Source: Panopea generosa (taxonomy: Eukaryota; Mollusca; Bivalvia; Adapedonta; Hiatellidae). From it: DNA of 64,000 bases. Of this stretch, positions 27,301 through 42,300 are shown one piece after another (position 1 is the stretch's first letter; each line of letters opens with the position of its first letter). The notes beneath the pieces were generated by a model. That model did no database searches and was not told the DNA's origin. It saw nothing but the letters and a program-made list of their open reading frames with translations. The stretch lies in the NCBI GenBank assembly GCA_029582155.1, contig CM055905.1:7453572-7517571 (forward strand), in the 5' to 3' direction. Both the position numbers and the translations under genes were made by a program.

Positions 27301-30300
27301 TGGGTTTGATCCTCTGCCACGAACATAATTATGCGGTGTTCTTGAGCAAGACACTTTATCCGCATATGCTTAATACTGATGTTACCCAGCAAGACTTCTA
27401 GTATGATTTGACTATGTTGTAAGAACTTGTTTCTTAATCGATATAAAATAAATAAGTTAAAAAAAAAAGAACTTTCGAGGAAAAACTGTACTGAGAGGAA
27501 GATAAATAAAACCAACATCCAGTGCAAACAGAGTTAACTTGTCATTTACACTTTAGACTGACTCATGTATTGATTTTGTTTCGTACATATTTGTACATAT
27601 TTGTATATTATAGTAGAAGCCAGCAAGTAGTTTGTGTTGATTATTTTGCGTCACCATGTATTAGCCAATCATGTTTTGTTGCTTTATTTTGCATTCAGAA
27701 TGCCTCGTTCAATTCAAGAGATCAGTCCGCCCTAAATTTAGCATTTAGAAACTCTGTTGTAAGTATTATTTTTTGTACTGTGTGTATACCGTTACTAACC
27801 ACCCTTGTGTATTTCATTCTGCGTACATCTAGTAGCAGGTTCCATTTGGATGATCGTCGTCAGGATAGAATACTTAAAAACTGTTTTTATGTCCACAGTG
27901 AAACTATAGTTATTCTGTACTATGTATTGTTCATTTTTATGCCCCAGCTATTCAAAGGATGGTCAATGGGGCATTAAGTGTTCAACATGTCCGTCCATTC
28001 ATCCATCTATCAATCCATCCATCATCCATCCATCCACCGTAAAATTGATTTCCAAGCAATAACTTTTGGAGGAGTCTATAAGTATAATTAATATTTCATG
28101 TGTACCTGTATAATTATTAAATACAAGCCAAGTTTGATATTTTTCAACATCTGTCATATTTTACAGGAGTTATGGTTTCCTATCAATAGCGAGGGCATTC
28201 TTATCGCCAGAAGCATTTCTAGTAGTAAAGCTTTATTGCATAAACCCATCACAAACAAGTGTTTGCATTCATTATCAAAGAAGCTACATAGTTGCACTAT
28301 CTAATTATAATTAGTCCATTATGATGCAGCTATGAAGCATTCACCTTTAGTTCAACAAGCTAAGTAGTTCATATATTCATTATCCCTCGAGTTAATTACA
28401 ACATCTACATAGTGTATTCTTTCATAATGATAAAACATTTACCGGTAGTTATATTTACATCAATAATCAAACAAGATCCATAATTCAATGCATTCATTCT
28501 TGGACAATCTATGTAGCATGAATAGAGAAATCCTTGCTGAAACCCATCTCTGCAAATGATTGACCATAGTCTTTAATTTGTTTACTTCTTTTATACCCCT
28601 TTATTGATATTATGGTCTTGCATATAACAAAATAACTTGAAGTATTCGCTGCAGACATACTAAATTTTATTTACTAAAATTTATGATTAAGATGAAGGCC
28701 TTTTTCCACAAAATTCAGATCTTAGATTGAGTCTCTTTTTTTTTCCATTGAAATACACAAATGACTTCTGAACCTGCCTCTAGAGTGGTAGTTTTTCTAT
28801 AGAATCCATGTATTTCTCTACAATCTGATTTGACAGTATAATCTGTACTTCTTCATGCTTACAACCACATACCGACAAATCTGCATCTCCCAGAAATGTA
28901 AAAGTGGTTAATACTTCTCTTTTATTGTTGCTTAATTGAACAGACACAATTTAATAGTGCTTAAAAAAAACAGGCATTGTTTGCAAATATTTGTTTTCTT
29001 CTTTGAACTTAACTACTGAATTTTCTTCTGTAATTTATGAGGAATATCTGCTTAAATGGTATATTATGGGAACATTCTACATTTACTTTATTAATATTAA
29101 CAAATTGATTTATAATTTATATAGTTTACATTGGTTAGTGTTATACCTGATAACTTTCTTGGACTGTTTCGTAAAAAGGATGATCATTATAACAACATAT
29201 TTTTGGAACTTTTAAGATTTTTTTTATAAAGTATTGGAATGGTAAATACATCTTGTATTGAAAATTTAAAACTATCTCAAAATATAGAGTATTTTTAAAT
29301 ATGGTAATTTTACCGTATCATAGTTACTTAACTTCTTCTAGTCATAATATTATTGTTTTTGTTTTCACGCCTAGATTTGATTGGTGTTACAGTGAAAAAA
29401 AAAGATATTCCATGTGACTAACTTAATTTATTTTTCTTAACAGAGTATTAAATGAAAACTTCCATGAATAAAGTTCTGCTTGTTTGTAAATTTACCTTTT
29501 GGTGAAGCAAATTTCATTTTAAATGTACAATTCAAAGTGTCTTTAAGGTTACTGTATGCCCTGAAACACAAAATAACCTATTTGTGTGTCAGCGTGCCGT
29601 AAAACGCCATTCATTTATTCATTGACCTGAAACAACCATTATTATTGTTTTGTTTTTTTTCACACAATTTCTGTTGTAATCATCATTACCTTTCTACTGT
29701 TATTACAACATAGTTTGCTGAATCCAGATGACCTTTACAGCTCACACTATTCCTACATTATACAAAGTATACATGCAAGTACATTTGTCATTTGTGGTCT
29801 AGTGGTAGAGCATTGGACCCAAGATCAGTTAGTCATGGGTTTGTTCCCCGCTACCACAGCTATGTGTGGTGTACTTGAGCAAGACACTTAACCCACTTAT
29901 GTTTAGTACTAGTTTTTCCGAGGAAAATGATTTGTCTTTAAGTTGTAAGAATTATTTTATAATCAATGTAAAATAAATAAGTTTAAAACCATTTGTGAGG
30001 TTTAGAGACACTTCAAGGCATCCCATCTGTGTAGACCTTTGTGAATACACTTACAAAGAGGCATATATATATTTAAACATTTTGTTTATCAACTTTGTAA
30101 CTGTTATTTCAGAGAGGGAGGAGATATCATAGTAACAACAAGAACGGGGTATACAAACATATATAAATATGTTATAGTTTACTATTAACTGCTACGTTTA
30201 GTTTTTTTGTTCCGTTTTGTTAAATTGTAACATTTATATAATTTATATTAATTACAGTATATGATATTGTTTTGGGATATTCAAATATTAATGGTCCTCC

Positions 30301-33300
30301 TAACACCTCTAATTTTATAAATTAAAATATATATATATAATTACAGTATGGGATATTGTTTTGACACATTCAGATATTCTTGGTCCTCCAACCACCTCTA
30401 ATTTTATAAATTAAGTCCACCCATAATTTGCACGAACCTGTAGTCAAACCTTAGACTATGGTTATTTTTGAATGTTTGGCACCAGTAACTTAACATGTTT
30501 TCACATTGTTGAAATATCTGGTTTTTATTTAGAAAGGGTTAAAAATGTAGTTATAAGACAGGCTGAATAAAAAGCAATCTTATCTGGGTTCTGTTCTGTG
30601 CTTCCAAGGGTTCAGACTTGTAGGTCTGGTTTGAGAAATGATGTGAAAAGTTACTCCAAAAACATTCATAGTTGGTAGAATCAAGAAATGTAAATTGTAG
30701 TGTGAGATAAGACATATATGTTCTTTCTCATCATATTTTTTATGTCACTTTATAATACCCAAATATAGAAGTATGTACTAATACAGTTAGATCTAAAAAG
30801 TCCAGTTATATAATTATGAAGAAAAAAAACTCATTAATTTCCATCAGTGGTGGAAGGAATATTCCATAAATGGATGTAAATTTCCATTAATGTGTTGGCA
30901 GATGCATCTCTTTTAGTGTTCATGGTAAATTTCCATTAATATTGAAGGTAAAATTCCATTTAAATTGGTGGTAAATTTCCATTAATGGAAGTAAATTTCA
31001 ATAAGCCCATAAGTGCAAGTAAATGTTACAGTTTACAGGAATGAAGTGTGTGTTTACTTATAGCACAAATATTTAGCATGGTAGTGAAGTTAAGTCAAAA
31101 ATTTGGAAATGCAACTCCAGACTGTGTTGTGTGATTTAATTAACTTGGAATCATCATAATAACAATGACAATTTTTAAATTTAATGGCAGTTATATGGCA
31201 AGTGAAAGTTGGAACCTGTCTAATGCTTTCATTCGACAATCACTATTGGATATAATGTTAATAATATATAAATTGCTGGATAAATACTGATACCAACATA
31301 TTAATTTTTTTAGATTTGAATAAAGGGGAGAAATGGTCAACAAATAGTTATGCATTCCTAATACTGGAAACTAATGTTTAATGTCAAGAAATCTGTCTTT
31401 TCTTTTCATAATTCTATTTTTATTGAACTTTTACTCTATATACAATGGACATGTCAATATAGCAATCTCATATGAAAATGATGTTTCATTAAAGTACTGA
31501 CTCGAATAATCAGCTGTCTTATTTTGATTTAATCTGTCTGACTACATGTGTCTGGAGGGAATCTTATCAGTACTTTTCTTTCATTTCAATAAAACCAATT
31601 TTCATCTTTCTGCTAGAATTATGTATTGTGTGGATAGTAACTTTGGTTGTTTTATATTCATTTGGGTACAATACATTTTCATTAAGGCTTTTAGTTGTTT
31701 GGTATATGTCATATGTTATTCTGATATTGGATAAATGTTTGCATAGAAGATTATTGCTTGATTAGGCACATTTAAAAGAAAAGTCATATCTTCTTGTTGA
31801 TATTTTTCATTTGATTGGATATTTATAGAATAGAAAATCCGTTTAAAAGAAGAAAAATGTTCAATTTGTCCAAAATCTTTATGATCCGGCTACAACTGTG
31901 TAATTGCAACGTCAAAATTGTATATGCTTGGTAGTATATTATTTAACATTTTTGTTGCTCATAATTATGTGTAAAATAAATACAGAAAAAAAAATTATGG
32001 AAAAAAGGGACAGTAGCTGCCAGATAAAGTAAAAGTAATTTTATTGATAATTTGAAACTATATTTTTTTTGTAATTCTTGTTTTAATAAAAGTAAATTTT
32101 GAAAATATCATTAATACACCATAAACTTATAGAAAAATGGCTTAAAATGCCAAATGATAGTAGATTTTTTACTGATTTTAGTAACTTTATTATGTTTGAT
32201 TTTGCATTATATCCATAGATTTGTTTCTAGACATTATGTTTGTATCCAGATAGAATATAGTATTATATCCTTGCATGATGGTGAATTGTTTGATTTCAAA
32301 AATGTTATATATAAATTGCGTTTTTTTTTATTTCTATTAAATTTTATTCATATTTTGTTTTGCCTATGCATGGAGCTTTAATCATTGAATTATAAATACA
32401 ATTTCAGAATCTGTTTAAAATTCATTAAAAAAAAAAAAATGCACCATTTTCATTTATCACAATCATTTAATGAATTGCATTTTGCTACTTTTTATATGTT
32501 AATTTCTATCTTTTTGTGCTGTTTGAATTATATCATTGTATGACTTGAATATAAACATATTTACTTCCATTTTGCTTGCAGGTTATGTCGGCTGTAAGTT
32601 TCCTTGGCTGTTGGCAATCTAACATTGGCTTATTTTTGCTTCTGTTTCACCAACATGTTTAAGTATATGTTTAAAAAATTTAAACCTAAGAAAATCATTT
32701 AATTGACAATTAGTAAAGACTGGCTCTAGTACATTGTATAACTGCATATGTTTTACTGCTATTGATTAAGTTATAGGCAAATATATTGTCAAAATTCAGT
32801 TTAGATTTTAAGAAGTTAAGTAAAACTAAAGCAAATGTCGGTGAAACAGAAGTGGGGAGTTTATAATTATCAGAGACTTCGATACTGATACAGGACTGCC
32901 TAGATCCATCATAACATATCCTGGCAACATTTTACATATATAGCAATAATAGAAATTAGATGATATTACTTAATCATATTTGATTCAATGACATAACTAC
33001 TGAGATTAAAGAAGAAAAAACAGCTGCCCTTTTGTTTCATTTAACCCTTTACTCCATAGATACGCGTTTTCCCGCACCAATCACAGAAGGCCTTTGAAAA
33101 CAGTGCAGGAAGAGTTCAGATCCACTCTAAACATAAATCACCCAATAATTCAAAAGCCTTCTATATTAGGTGTCTATATGAAGTAAAGGGTTAAGGGAAG
33201 TATTTTAATACATCCACATTGTATGAAAGGAAAGTTTTCACAATAATTACTAAGCTAATTTCCTAAAAGATGCCAAAATTCTATTGGTTAAACATTTCAT

Positions 33301-36300
33301 TTGAAAAAGCAAAAGATAAAACACAAAATTGGTTAAGAGATATCAATAGAGTTTTTTCCCGCCTCTGATATATTTGCTCCCCTCTAACCCACTTTTGCAT
33401 GCCTCCTGATCCTGGCATTGACCATGTTCACATACTTTCTGTGCATTGAGTAGTAGTGATTGAAGCTTCCATTATAAACAAGCACAATTGATGTTTTCCA
33501 TGCTACTGGCTTATATCATGTTCAACTTGTATTGACCTGACATCGGTTGTCAAACAAACAAGTCAGCACGGTCGCAATTGTTTCCAGTTCTACCATTTTC
33601 CTAAGACAAGCTGACAAAGTCAGATGATGTTTAAGTAAACACTATGCTGTATTTACTTCAACAAACAATGGCAGGTGTCCAGTGGGCGGAAAGATATTCA
33701 CTGTGTGTCAGGTCAGTTATGCTGCCAAGCCTTTTTTTTCTCTGCCTCAAAAGTGGCTGCTTGTGTCCTGATGATTTATACTGAACGAATGGATAAGTAA
33801 ATCAGTTTAAAAGGATCTTAATTATTTGAGGTAATGATCTATAATAGATGTATTGAGATATTTTATCCAATTTGATGGTTCTCTTTGCTTCAATCAAACA
33901 TGTCTGAACCTATGTTGACAGTATAATAAGCATTAAATATGTAAAAGTATATACATATAGTTGTTTTTGAAATTTAATTGTATGGTTACTTCCCTTGTTG
34001 AAATATCACCATTTACACCTTGTTTTGTTAACTCCCTTAGTTGAATATTGCAATACCTATAAGATGTGTTAATTACCATATTTTTCAAGGAAATCATATT
34101 TCATCTAGCCTTTGAAATGCATACCAATTTTCTTTTTAAAAATGCAGATAAATGTTAAGATGGACTATACTGGTAATAAATCTGAAATCATGTACCTGTA
34201 GTTTTATGCTCCCCGTAAAGGGGGGAAGCATATAGTCGCCGCTTCGTGTGTCCGTGCGTCCCTAAGTTCTTGTCCGGGCTATTTCTGTACAAGCTCTGGT
34301 TGGAATTTTATGAAATTGCTAGGATGCATCATTACCAAGTGTAGTTGTGCATAATATTGTCTTTGTGTTCCGGGTTGATTATTTTATAACAGAGTAATGG
34401 CCATTTGATTCTGTCTGTAGCCAAATTCTTGTCTGTGCTATTTCTCTACAACCCCATGTTGGAATTTTATGAAACTTTCTAGGATGCATCACTTCCAAGT
34501 GGAGATGTGCATATTGTCTTTGTGTTCTGGTTCGATGATTTTTCACAGAGTTATGGTCCTTTGATTCTGTCTGTGACCAAATTCTTGTCTGCTATTTCTG
34601 TACAACCTTATGTTGGAATTTTATGAAACCTGCCAGGATGCATCACTACCAAGTGGATATGCTTATATTGTCTTTGTGTTCCAGTTCAATGATTTTTCAC
34701 GGAGTTATGGTCCTTTCATTGAGTCTTTGACCGAATTATTGTCTGTGCTATTTCTCCATATGGTACAGAGTCAAACACTCACTTGGGGGGAGCATCCATC
34801 GGTTTCACCGATATTTTCTTGTTTTTAGATGTGTCTGGATTATAATAGAATGTATGGTATGGTTGTAGATGGCTAACTTTTAACCATCAGTTACAATCAT
34901 ATCTGCTTAAGATGGATCTTTGCCTTGCTGCATTATCATAAACAAAACACATGATACAATACCCCAGTTAGTGGCAATGAATTACACTTGCGCTTGGCAC
35001 TGACAAACATCATTTTGTAGCATTTATACACATCAATGACATCATTTGCAAACAATGTAGACTTCGGTAAGCTTGCAAATAATTTTCAATATGGTCATGG
35101 TATGTTTCAGGCTCTCATTGCATTAGTGTTTTACCATTACATCTATGGTTTAAACAATTATTTCATATTTCTTGTTTGCTAACCCACTATTTAATATGAT
35201 ATTGATATACATTGTATTTTTTGTGTTTTGGCATGTGATGGTGTAGTTTCTATTCCATTTCATTCTGGTATTCATGTATGTTCTATTCTTATGTCTATCA
35301 ATAGAAGATGTACATCTTTTTATTATTAATGATTCTTCTGACACTATTCCAATATATAAGTTGTAACATCGTTCAATTTCATGTATCAGTGACAGTTCCC
35401 ATTAATTTTTGTATCTCAACTATTTCACCTTTTTTTGTATTAGCTCATTAGTTACCTTAAAATCCCTATTAAACAACTCGGGGACTTAACATTTGTCAGA
35501 CAAAAAATAAGAGTGTTTAACTTTATCTTATTTTCTTTGTATAATATTGGAAAACAAAAAAAGTATGTTATCCATTGATAAAAAATAGTGGTACAATGTG
35601 GGTTAAATGGATACAATGGCATGTTCAAGAGCATGTTTATTGGCTGGTTTTTGCACAGATATGTTAATTAGATTTAATTTTGTTTAAAAAATCTTAGAGG
35701 GAGGGGCAACTCAATGTCCTTTATTAGGGTGGGAGCACAATTAATAGGGATTTAATGGTAGACATTAAAAATATCTTAAAATCATACTTTTTTCAACAAA
35801 TTAAAAACTGTAATAATATGATTATCCATCCATGCTGTTGGCTTGTAACAATTCTATTAAGAAAAATAAAATTAAGATATGAAGCATTGAAGTAAAATTT
35901 ACAGTCTTGATACACTGTGTCGATCTGATTATATTGTATAAATTTGTTCAGTATTTTCGAAGACCAGTTACTGGTGTTCATTTACTATAATGACAAGAGA
36001 TTAAAACAACAGTAATTCTGATATTGATTTTTGTTTCAAGAACTTTGTTATCATTGCCAGTCAGTACTTAAAGTACTTTGATTTTTTTGGTTCTATGTAC
36101 AGGTTCTCGTGGTACTTTGATTTTTGTAATCTATCTGTGGAAGTTCTTTGAGTGCATTATTAAATATTTGCTTACAGGTTTCCCTTAACATGATGGCAAC
36201 AACAGTGAGTGGGGTGAAGGAGGACATGAGCAGTATGAATCCCGAGAGACTCGAGATCAGTCAGCTGGTCAAATGTCGCATGCAAAGTATCGGCCAGCCA

Positions 36301-39300
36301 CTTCAAGACTATGGTATGTGTATAGTCAGATTTCACCAACATTTTTTGCAGCTTAACTTAAATGCTTAAAAACTTATTTTGACTGGTTACTTTCATAATC
36401 TTCAATCTGTTACAATGAAACCAAATGCATTTTTTCTAGAGCCAGTCTAAAATAGTTTAACTTAAATACTTAAAAAATTGAACTTGATATTGATTGGTTA
36501 CTTTAATTTAATATTCTTTAATCAGTGTCAATAAAAAACAAATGCATTTTTTCTGGAGCTAGTCTAAAATAACTAAGCTCTAATACTTAAAAAATTGAAC
36601 TTAATATTGATTAGTTACTTTAATTTTAGATTCTTTAATCAGTGTCAATAAAAACTAAATGTGTTTTTTAGCTCACCTGAGCAAAACTCAAGGTGAGCTA
36701 TTCTGATCGCCTGTTGTCCGTCGTCTGTCTGTGAACTTTTTTGTTGTGTGGACTCTAGCACTCACATTTTCATTGGATCTTTACTAAACTTATATAGAAG
36801 TTATATAACCATAGTATCTCAAACAAGTTCTTGAACTGGCCAAATCGAATTATTAATTTTAGAGTTATGGCCCTTGAAACATTCAAAAATGCACTATTTG
36901 ATCGTGTGTGCACTCTAGCACCTGCATTTTTCATTTGATCCTCACCATACTTGCGCAGTAGTTATATAACCACAATTTCTAGAACAAGTTTTGAACAGGC
37001 CACATCAGATTATTAATGTCAGAGTTATGGCCCTTGAAACATTAAAAAATACACTATTTGTCCTTGTGTGCACTCTAGCACCCGTATTTTTCATTTGATT
37101 CTCACCAAACTTACACAGTAGTTATATAACCATAATATCTTGGACAAGTTCTTGAACTGCACCCAAAAACTTCTTTTGAGGTGACTTCTATGTAGTTTTC
37201 CATTGACAATGATTAATAAAATCGTCGGATAACGTTGTAGATTAGATATTTATGTCATCATTTCAGATGAGGCTAACGAGAAGCGTGATACCATATCGTA
37301 CGTGATAATCAACCCTGGCTACGACCTCAAGCTGGAACTTGGGGATGTAGTGTAAGTAGAAGAGCTGGATACAGATATGAATCTCCTTTGTTTAACTTTA
37401 CCACAGATATTTTGATGATTTTATTAGAGCAGTTTACATCGTTACTCCATGTTCCAGCAGCTTGTGTTTTATGCAAAGTCAAAAGAACTGCCAAAGTGTG
37501 GAATGGTGGGGTAGTTGTTTTCCTGTCTGTCTTTTCATAGGTACTTATGCCTCCCCATTTCTGGGGGTGGGTGGGACATATTGTCCTGTCCGTCCCTTTA
37601 AAGTATTGTCTACACCTAATCTCCGTAACAGTTCATTGGATTTTGATGAAACTTCACAGGAGAAAGTTTCAATATGAAGATCAGTTGTGCATTATTATTG
37701 CATTGTCTTGTCTGATGATTGTAAGAGAGTTATGGTCCTTTGAATGTTTAAAAGTAGAAGTCTTGTTGACACTTCATCTCCTGAACTGCTAATCAGATTT
37801 TGATGAAATTTTATAGGCAGTATCAGTGTGGCATATAATTCTGCATATCACTGCAGTGATCATGTTGGATGAATTTTAATACAGCTCGATGAATTTTAAT
37901 ACAGCTCTGACCCTTTGAATGTCTGAAAGTACAAATCTTACCAGTATGTCATCTCCTTAACCATTCATCAGATGTTGATGAAGTTGTATAGAAAGTATTG
38001 TTAAACTGTATGAAATCTCGTTGTGCATATCTTTACAATGTTTCGGTCTGATTGTTTTTATGAGAGTTATGGTGTTTTGAATGTTTTGAAATAGAAATCT
38101 TGTCAACTACTAAGTTGTTTTGTGGATTTTGATGAAACTTGGGGTAGACACTGTTAGATTGAAGTATTGTTGCAGCATTCTGGTATAATAGTTTTTAACA
38201 ACCTGACTGTGTACATGACTATCTAGAAAGTTATTGTATACTTACAGGTACCTGATCCGGCCCAGCTCCCTGTCACCGAAGCCTTCACCATTGATAGATG
38301 AACGGAAGCTAGGCCAGCAACATAGTGCTAACGAGGTACGACTATTCATTTATACTGTTGTATCATTGTAATTAAGTAGAATAATTTATCACATAATACA
38401 TGTGTATTTATTATGAAACTTGATCAAGTTTACTTATATCACTGGGAGTTTAAAGTTTACATTTATATCATTTTGAGTGTTAAGTTTACACATATATCAC
38501 TTTGTGTGTTAAGTTAACATTTATACCATTTTTAAGTTTAAAGTTGACACTTATGTCACTTCAAGTGTAAAGTTTACACTTATATCACTTTGAGCGTTAA
38601 ATTTAAAATTATATCATTTTGAGTGTTAAGTTTACACTTTTATCCCTTTGCATTTGAAGTTTACATGAATATCACCATGAGTTTTAAACTTCACACTTAT
38701 AAGTTACACTAATATCTATTAGAGTTTGAAGTTTACATCTATATCACTTAGAGTTTGAAGTTTACATCTATATCACTTAGAGTTTGAAGTTTACATCTAT
38801 ATCGCTTAGAGTTTGAAGTTTACATCTATATCACTTAAAGTTTGAAGTTTACATCTATATCGCTTAGAGTTTGAAGTTTACATCTATATCGCTTAGAGTT
38901 TGAAGTTTACATCTATATCACTTAAAGTTTGAAGTTTACATCTATATCACTTAGAGTTTGAAGTTTACATCTATATAAATATGAGTTTGAAGGCATTATA
39001 TCAGAAAAACATTCTATAAATGTCTTACATATAATTGAAATAAAATATATATAAGTTGTGTCATCCTAGAAAGAGTCTGAAAGATGATTTGAAGGTTGTG
39101 AAGCAGTACTGTACAGGTACAGTACAAGTGCTGTTTTTTTTTTAAATAGGGTTTACCACTCTGATTTAATTATTGTTTTTTTTTAAGTTTTGGTTGATTT
39201 GATATTGCTTACATTTATAGTGTTTATTCCTAATTACTTGCTACCTTTACCATTTTCACCAAATGTTTTTTACTCAACTATATAATATTTTGTTGGCTTG

Positions 39301-42300
39301 AGCTTACAATTATTCAAGTATAAATGAAACCTTATCACATTTATAAAACTCCTGAATTTGCACTGTCCTCCATCTTGCACAATTTAACATCAGATATGCA
39401 TGTTGTGTTTTTACTTCCATTGATAATGAAATTAGGGGGATGGTGTAGTTGCAGATCACACCAGAGGTCACGGGTTCGATCCCAGACTCCATCAAGTGAC
39501 CCCTCAAAAGCAGCACTTAATGCCAGCACTGGGTCTACACAGGAGATTGGCTGGAAAGGCAGTTCACAAAAGCCCTGAGTGTACATTGCAAACAACCTGA
39601 AATTTATATTATCAAGACAAGATCCAACATAGTTAATGGTTCTGTTATACATAATAAAATATTCAGTCAATTTGCAAATGTCAGATACAGATATATGTAC
39701 CATATACCTAAAAATAAACACCCCCACCGGAGATACATTTTTAAAAACAGGAATGTTTTATGTGGGCCAGAGAAATTTTGTATAAAATGTTGTAAAATGC
39801 CATAAAACACACTGGCAGTAATGCAACATTTAGTCAAGTTAAAAATGTTAAAACTAAACCTGAAATGTATGTATAATTTATTTGTATTATTTTATATTAC
39901 AATAGAATAGGGTGTGGCATTTATTTTGGGGTATACTGTATGTAAATATCTGCGAAAATGATTGTGTTTCAACCTTGAGTTATCTTAATATCAAAGTTCC
40001 TGCCTGTGTGTGATTAAAAAAAACATAACATATAAAATATACATGTAAATGTAGAGGCATTACGTTCCAACAGGAGAATGATTGTGCTAAATATCAATAG
40101 GTGATATTTTATGAATTCTAGACAAGGGAGGAGCCAACAGGGGCAGATAATTCTGAAATCATTGCGTCAGATTCAGTCAGGTTTAAAGGTCGGCTTGTGA
40201 AAGATGGAAATAACAGGGTGAGTATAAAAGGGAAGAAATTAAGTGAAGGTTGCCCAAAATGTGTATAGAAATCAAGTGAAGATTGCCCAAAGTGTGTGTA
40301 GAAATCAAGTGAAGGCTGCCCAAAGTGTGTGTAGAAATCAAGTGAAGACTGCCCAAAGTGTGTATAGAAGTTAAGTGAAGGTTGCCCAAAGAGTGTATAG
40401 AAATCAAGTGAAGACTGCCCAAAGTGTGTGTAGAAATCAAGTGAAGGTTACCCATAGTGTGTATAGAAATCAAGTGAAGACTGCCCAAAGTGTTTGTAGA
40501 AATCAAGTGAAGGTTGCCCAAAGTGTGTATAGAAGTTAAGTGAAGGTTGCCCAAAGAGTGTATAGAAATCAGTTCAAGGTTGCCAAAAGTGTGTATAGAA
40601 GTTAAGTGAAGGTTGCCCAAAGAGTGTATAGAAATCAGTTCAAGGTTGCCCAAAGTGTATAGAAATAAAGTTAAGGTTGCCCAAAGTGTTTATAGAAAAT
40701 TAAGTAAATGTTGCACAAAGTGTATTTAGAAATCAAGCAAAGGTGGCCCGAAGTGTGTATAAAAAAACAAGTGAAGGCTGCCCAAAGTGTGTATAGAATT
40801 CAGGTTAAGCTTGTTTAAAGTGTGCACAGAAATCCGGTGAAGGTTGCCCAAAGTGGGTATAGAAATCAAGCAAATGTTGCCCAAAGTGTGTATAGAAATA
40901 AAGATATAGTACCCCAAAGTTTGTATAGAAATCAAGTGAAGCCAGCTGCCCAAAGTGTGTGTAAAAATCAAGTCTTAAAGTGTGTGTAGAAATCAAGTGA
41001 TGGTTTCCCAAAGTGTGTATAGAAATCAAGTGAAGGCTGCCTAAAGTGTGTATAGAAATCAAGTGAAGGTTGCCCAAAGTGGGTATAGAAATCAAGTGAA
41101 AACTGCCCAAAATGTGTGTAGATATTAAGAGAAGGTTTCCCAAAGTGGATATAGAAATTAAGTGAAGGTTTCCCAAAGTGTGTATAGAAATCAAGTGAAG
41201 GTTTCCCAAAGTGTGTATAGAAATCAAGTGAAGGTTGCCCAAAGTGTGTGTGTAGAAATCAAGTGAAGATTACCCAGAGTGTTTGTAGAAATCAAGTGAA
41301 GACTGCTCAAAGTGTGTGTAGAAATTAAGAGAAGGTTGCCCAATGTGGATATTGAAATCAAGTGAAAGTTGCCCAAAGTGTGTATAGAAATCAAGTGAAG
41401 ATTTCCTAAAGTGTGTGTAGAAATCAAGCGAAGGTTGCCCAACTTGTGGCTGTTCATCATGCGGAGGTTAAATTGCCGAGATTTGTTTTTGTAGAAGTCA
41501 TGTAACTTGTGTTGTATATGTCAACGGTATATAGGTAATATACATGTAAAGGTTCAAACTCACAATCCTTTGATCGATAGTCGGATGGATTACTGACTGA
41601 CCCAACCCGACACAAGTAGGCAACAGTTACTTGACTTGTATATATGTGTAATTCATTATTCAAGACCATATTTGAGATCATGAGTCATGAAATAGAGGAT
41701 CTTACATGAGTGCTTATTCATTATGGAATTTATTAATCAAGTTGGAAAACATATATTATGCTTGGCAGAGCCTCATAAAATTTTTCCAAACGAGTTTAAT
41801 AAATTCATTAATAGATGAGTACAAATGAATTCAATAATAAATGAGTATGATCTTAAGATTCGTTTTATCACATAACTTGGAAAAGTTTACATTTACCATT
41901 GTTTTAACAGATCTTCTCTATAAGGAGATCTATCATATTGTTTCTGTGAGTTAAGGTATGACGTATTGTCTCAAAATAATGTCATTTGACGATGACAAAT
42001 CAACGTCATTTATATATTCAGGCAGGTCCGATATTACTTTGGTAAGTTACGTACAAGAGCTGAGTTATACGGAAAACACCGAGCGATGAATCGGAAGTGA
42101 TATTACACTAAGATAATATCAAAAATATGTCATGGGTTTATTACACTCCTGTGTTTATGTGATAAACCTTATTCTGGAATGTTGATGTTATATAAATATG
42201 ACCTTTGCCCCATCAGCTCTGTGAAGTTCAGTGATTTAGCATGTTGTTACTCCTAACATTTTATAATTAACTTTTGTCTTGAGTAATGATACTGGTATAT

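Larger units (their letters stand above)
23605..36177 (+). other. 12.6-kb Slo2 intron with cassette-exon candidates
   Basis: Separates the RCK2 end from the tail helix. Holds three candidate cassette exons, two MITEs, two SINE B copies, hairpin-headed repeats at 27937 and 34207, and nested inverted repeats at 24162-24522. I see nothing classifiable in 24660-26540, 28300-29780 or 31000-32570. Confidence 0.7.

Noticed and set aside
27522..27977. 151-codon plus-strand ORF around 27.7 kb as an independent gene
   Set aside because: Only the 60-nt part between splice signals looks exon-like; the remainder reads as AT-rich intron and a dispersed repeat head.
33675..33711. 37-nt splice-flanked segment (GCAG...|GTCAGT) in the large intron
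   Set aside because: The acceptor lacks a pyrimidine tract, the length is not a multiple of three, and it would break the channel frame.
36098..36115. 9-nt microexon candidate (TACAG|GTTCTCGTG|GTACTT)
   Set aside because: The donor is poor and so short an exon is expected by chance in this much intron.
40183..41460. Minus-strand ORFs with [11 protein letters not shown] repeats
   Set aside because: The 33-bp array period keeps the frame open. No start context, no splice partners, and the unit is intronic on the other strand.
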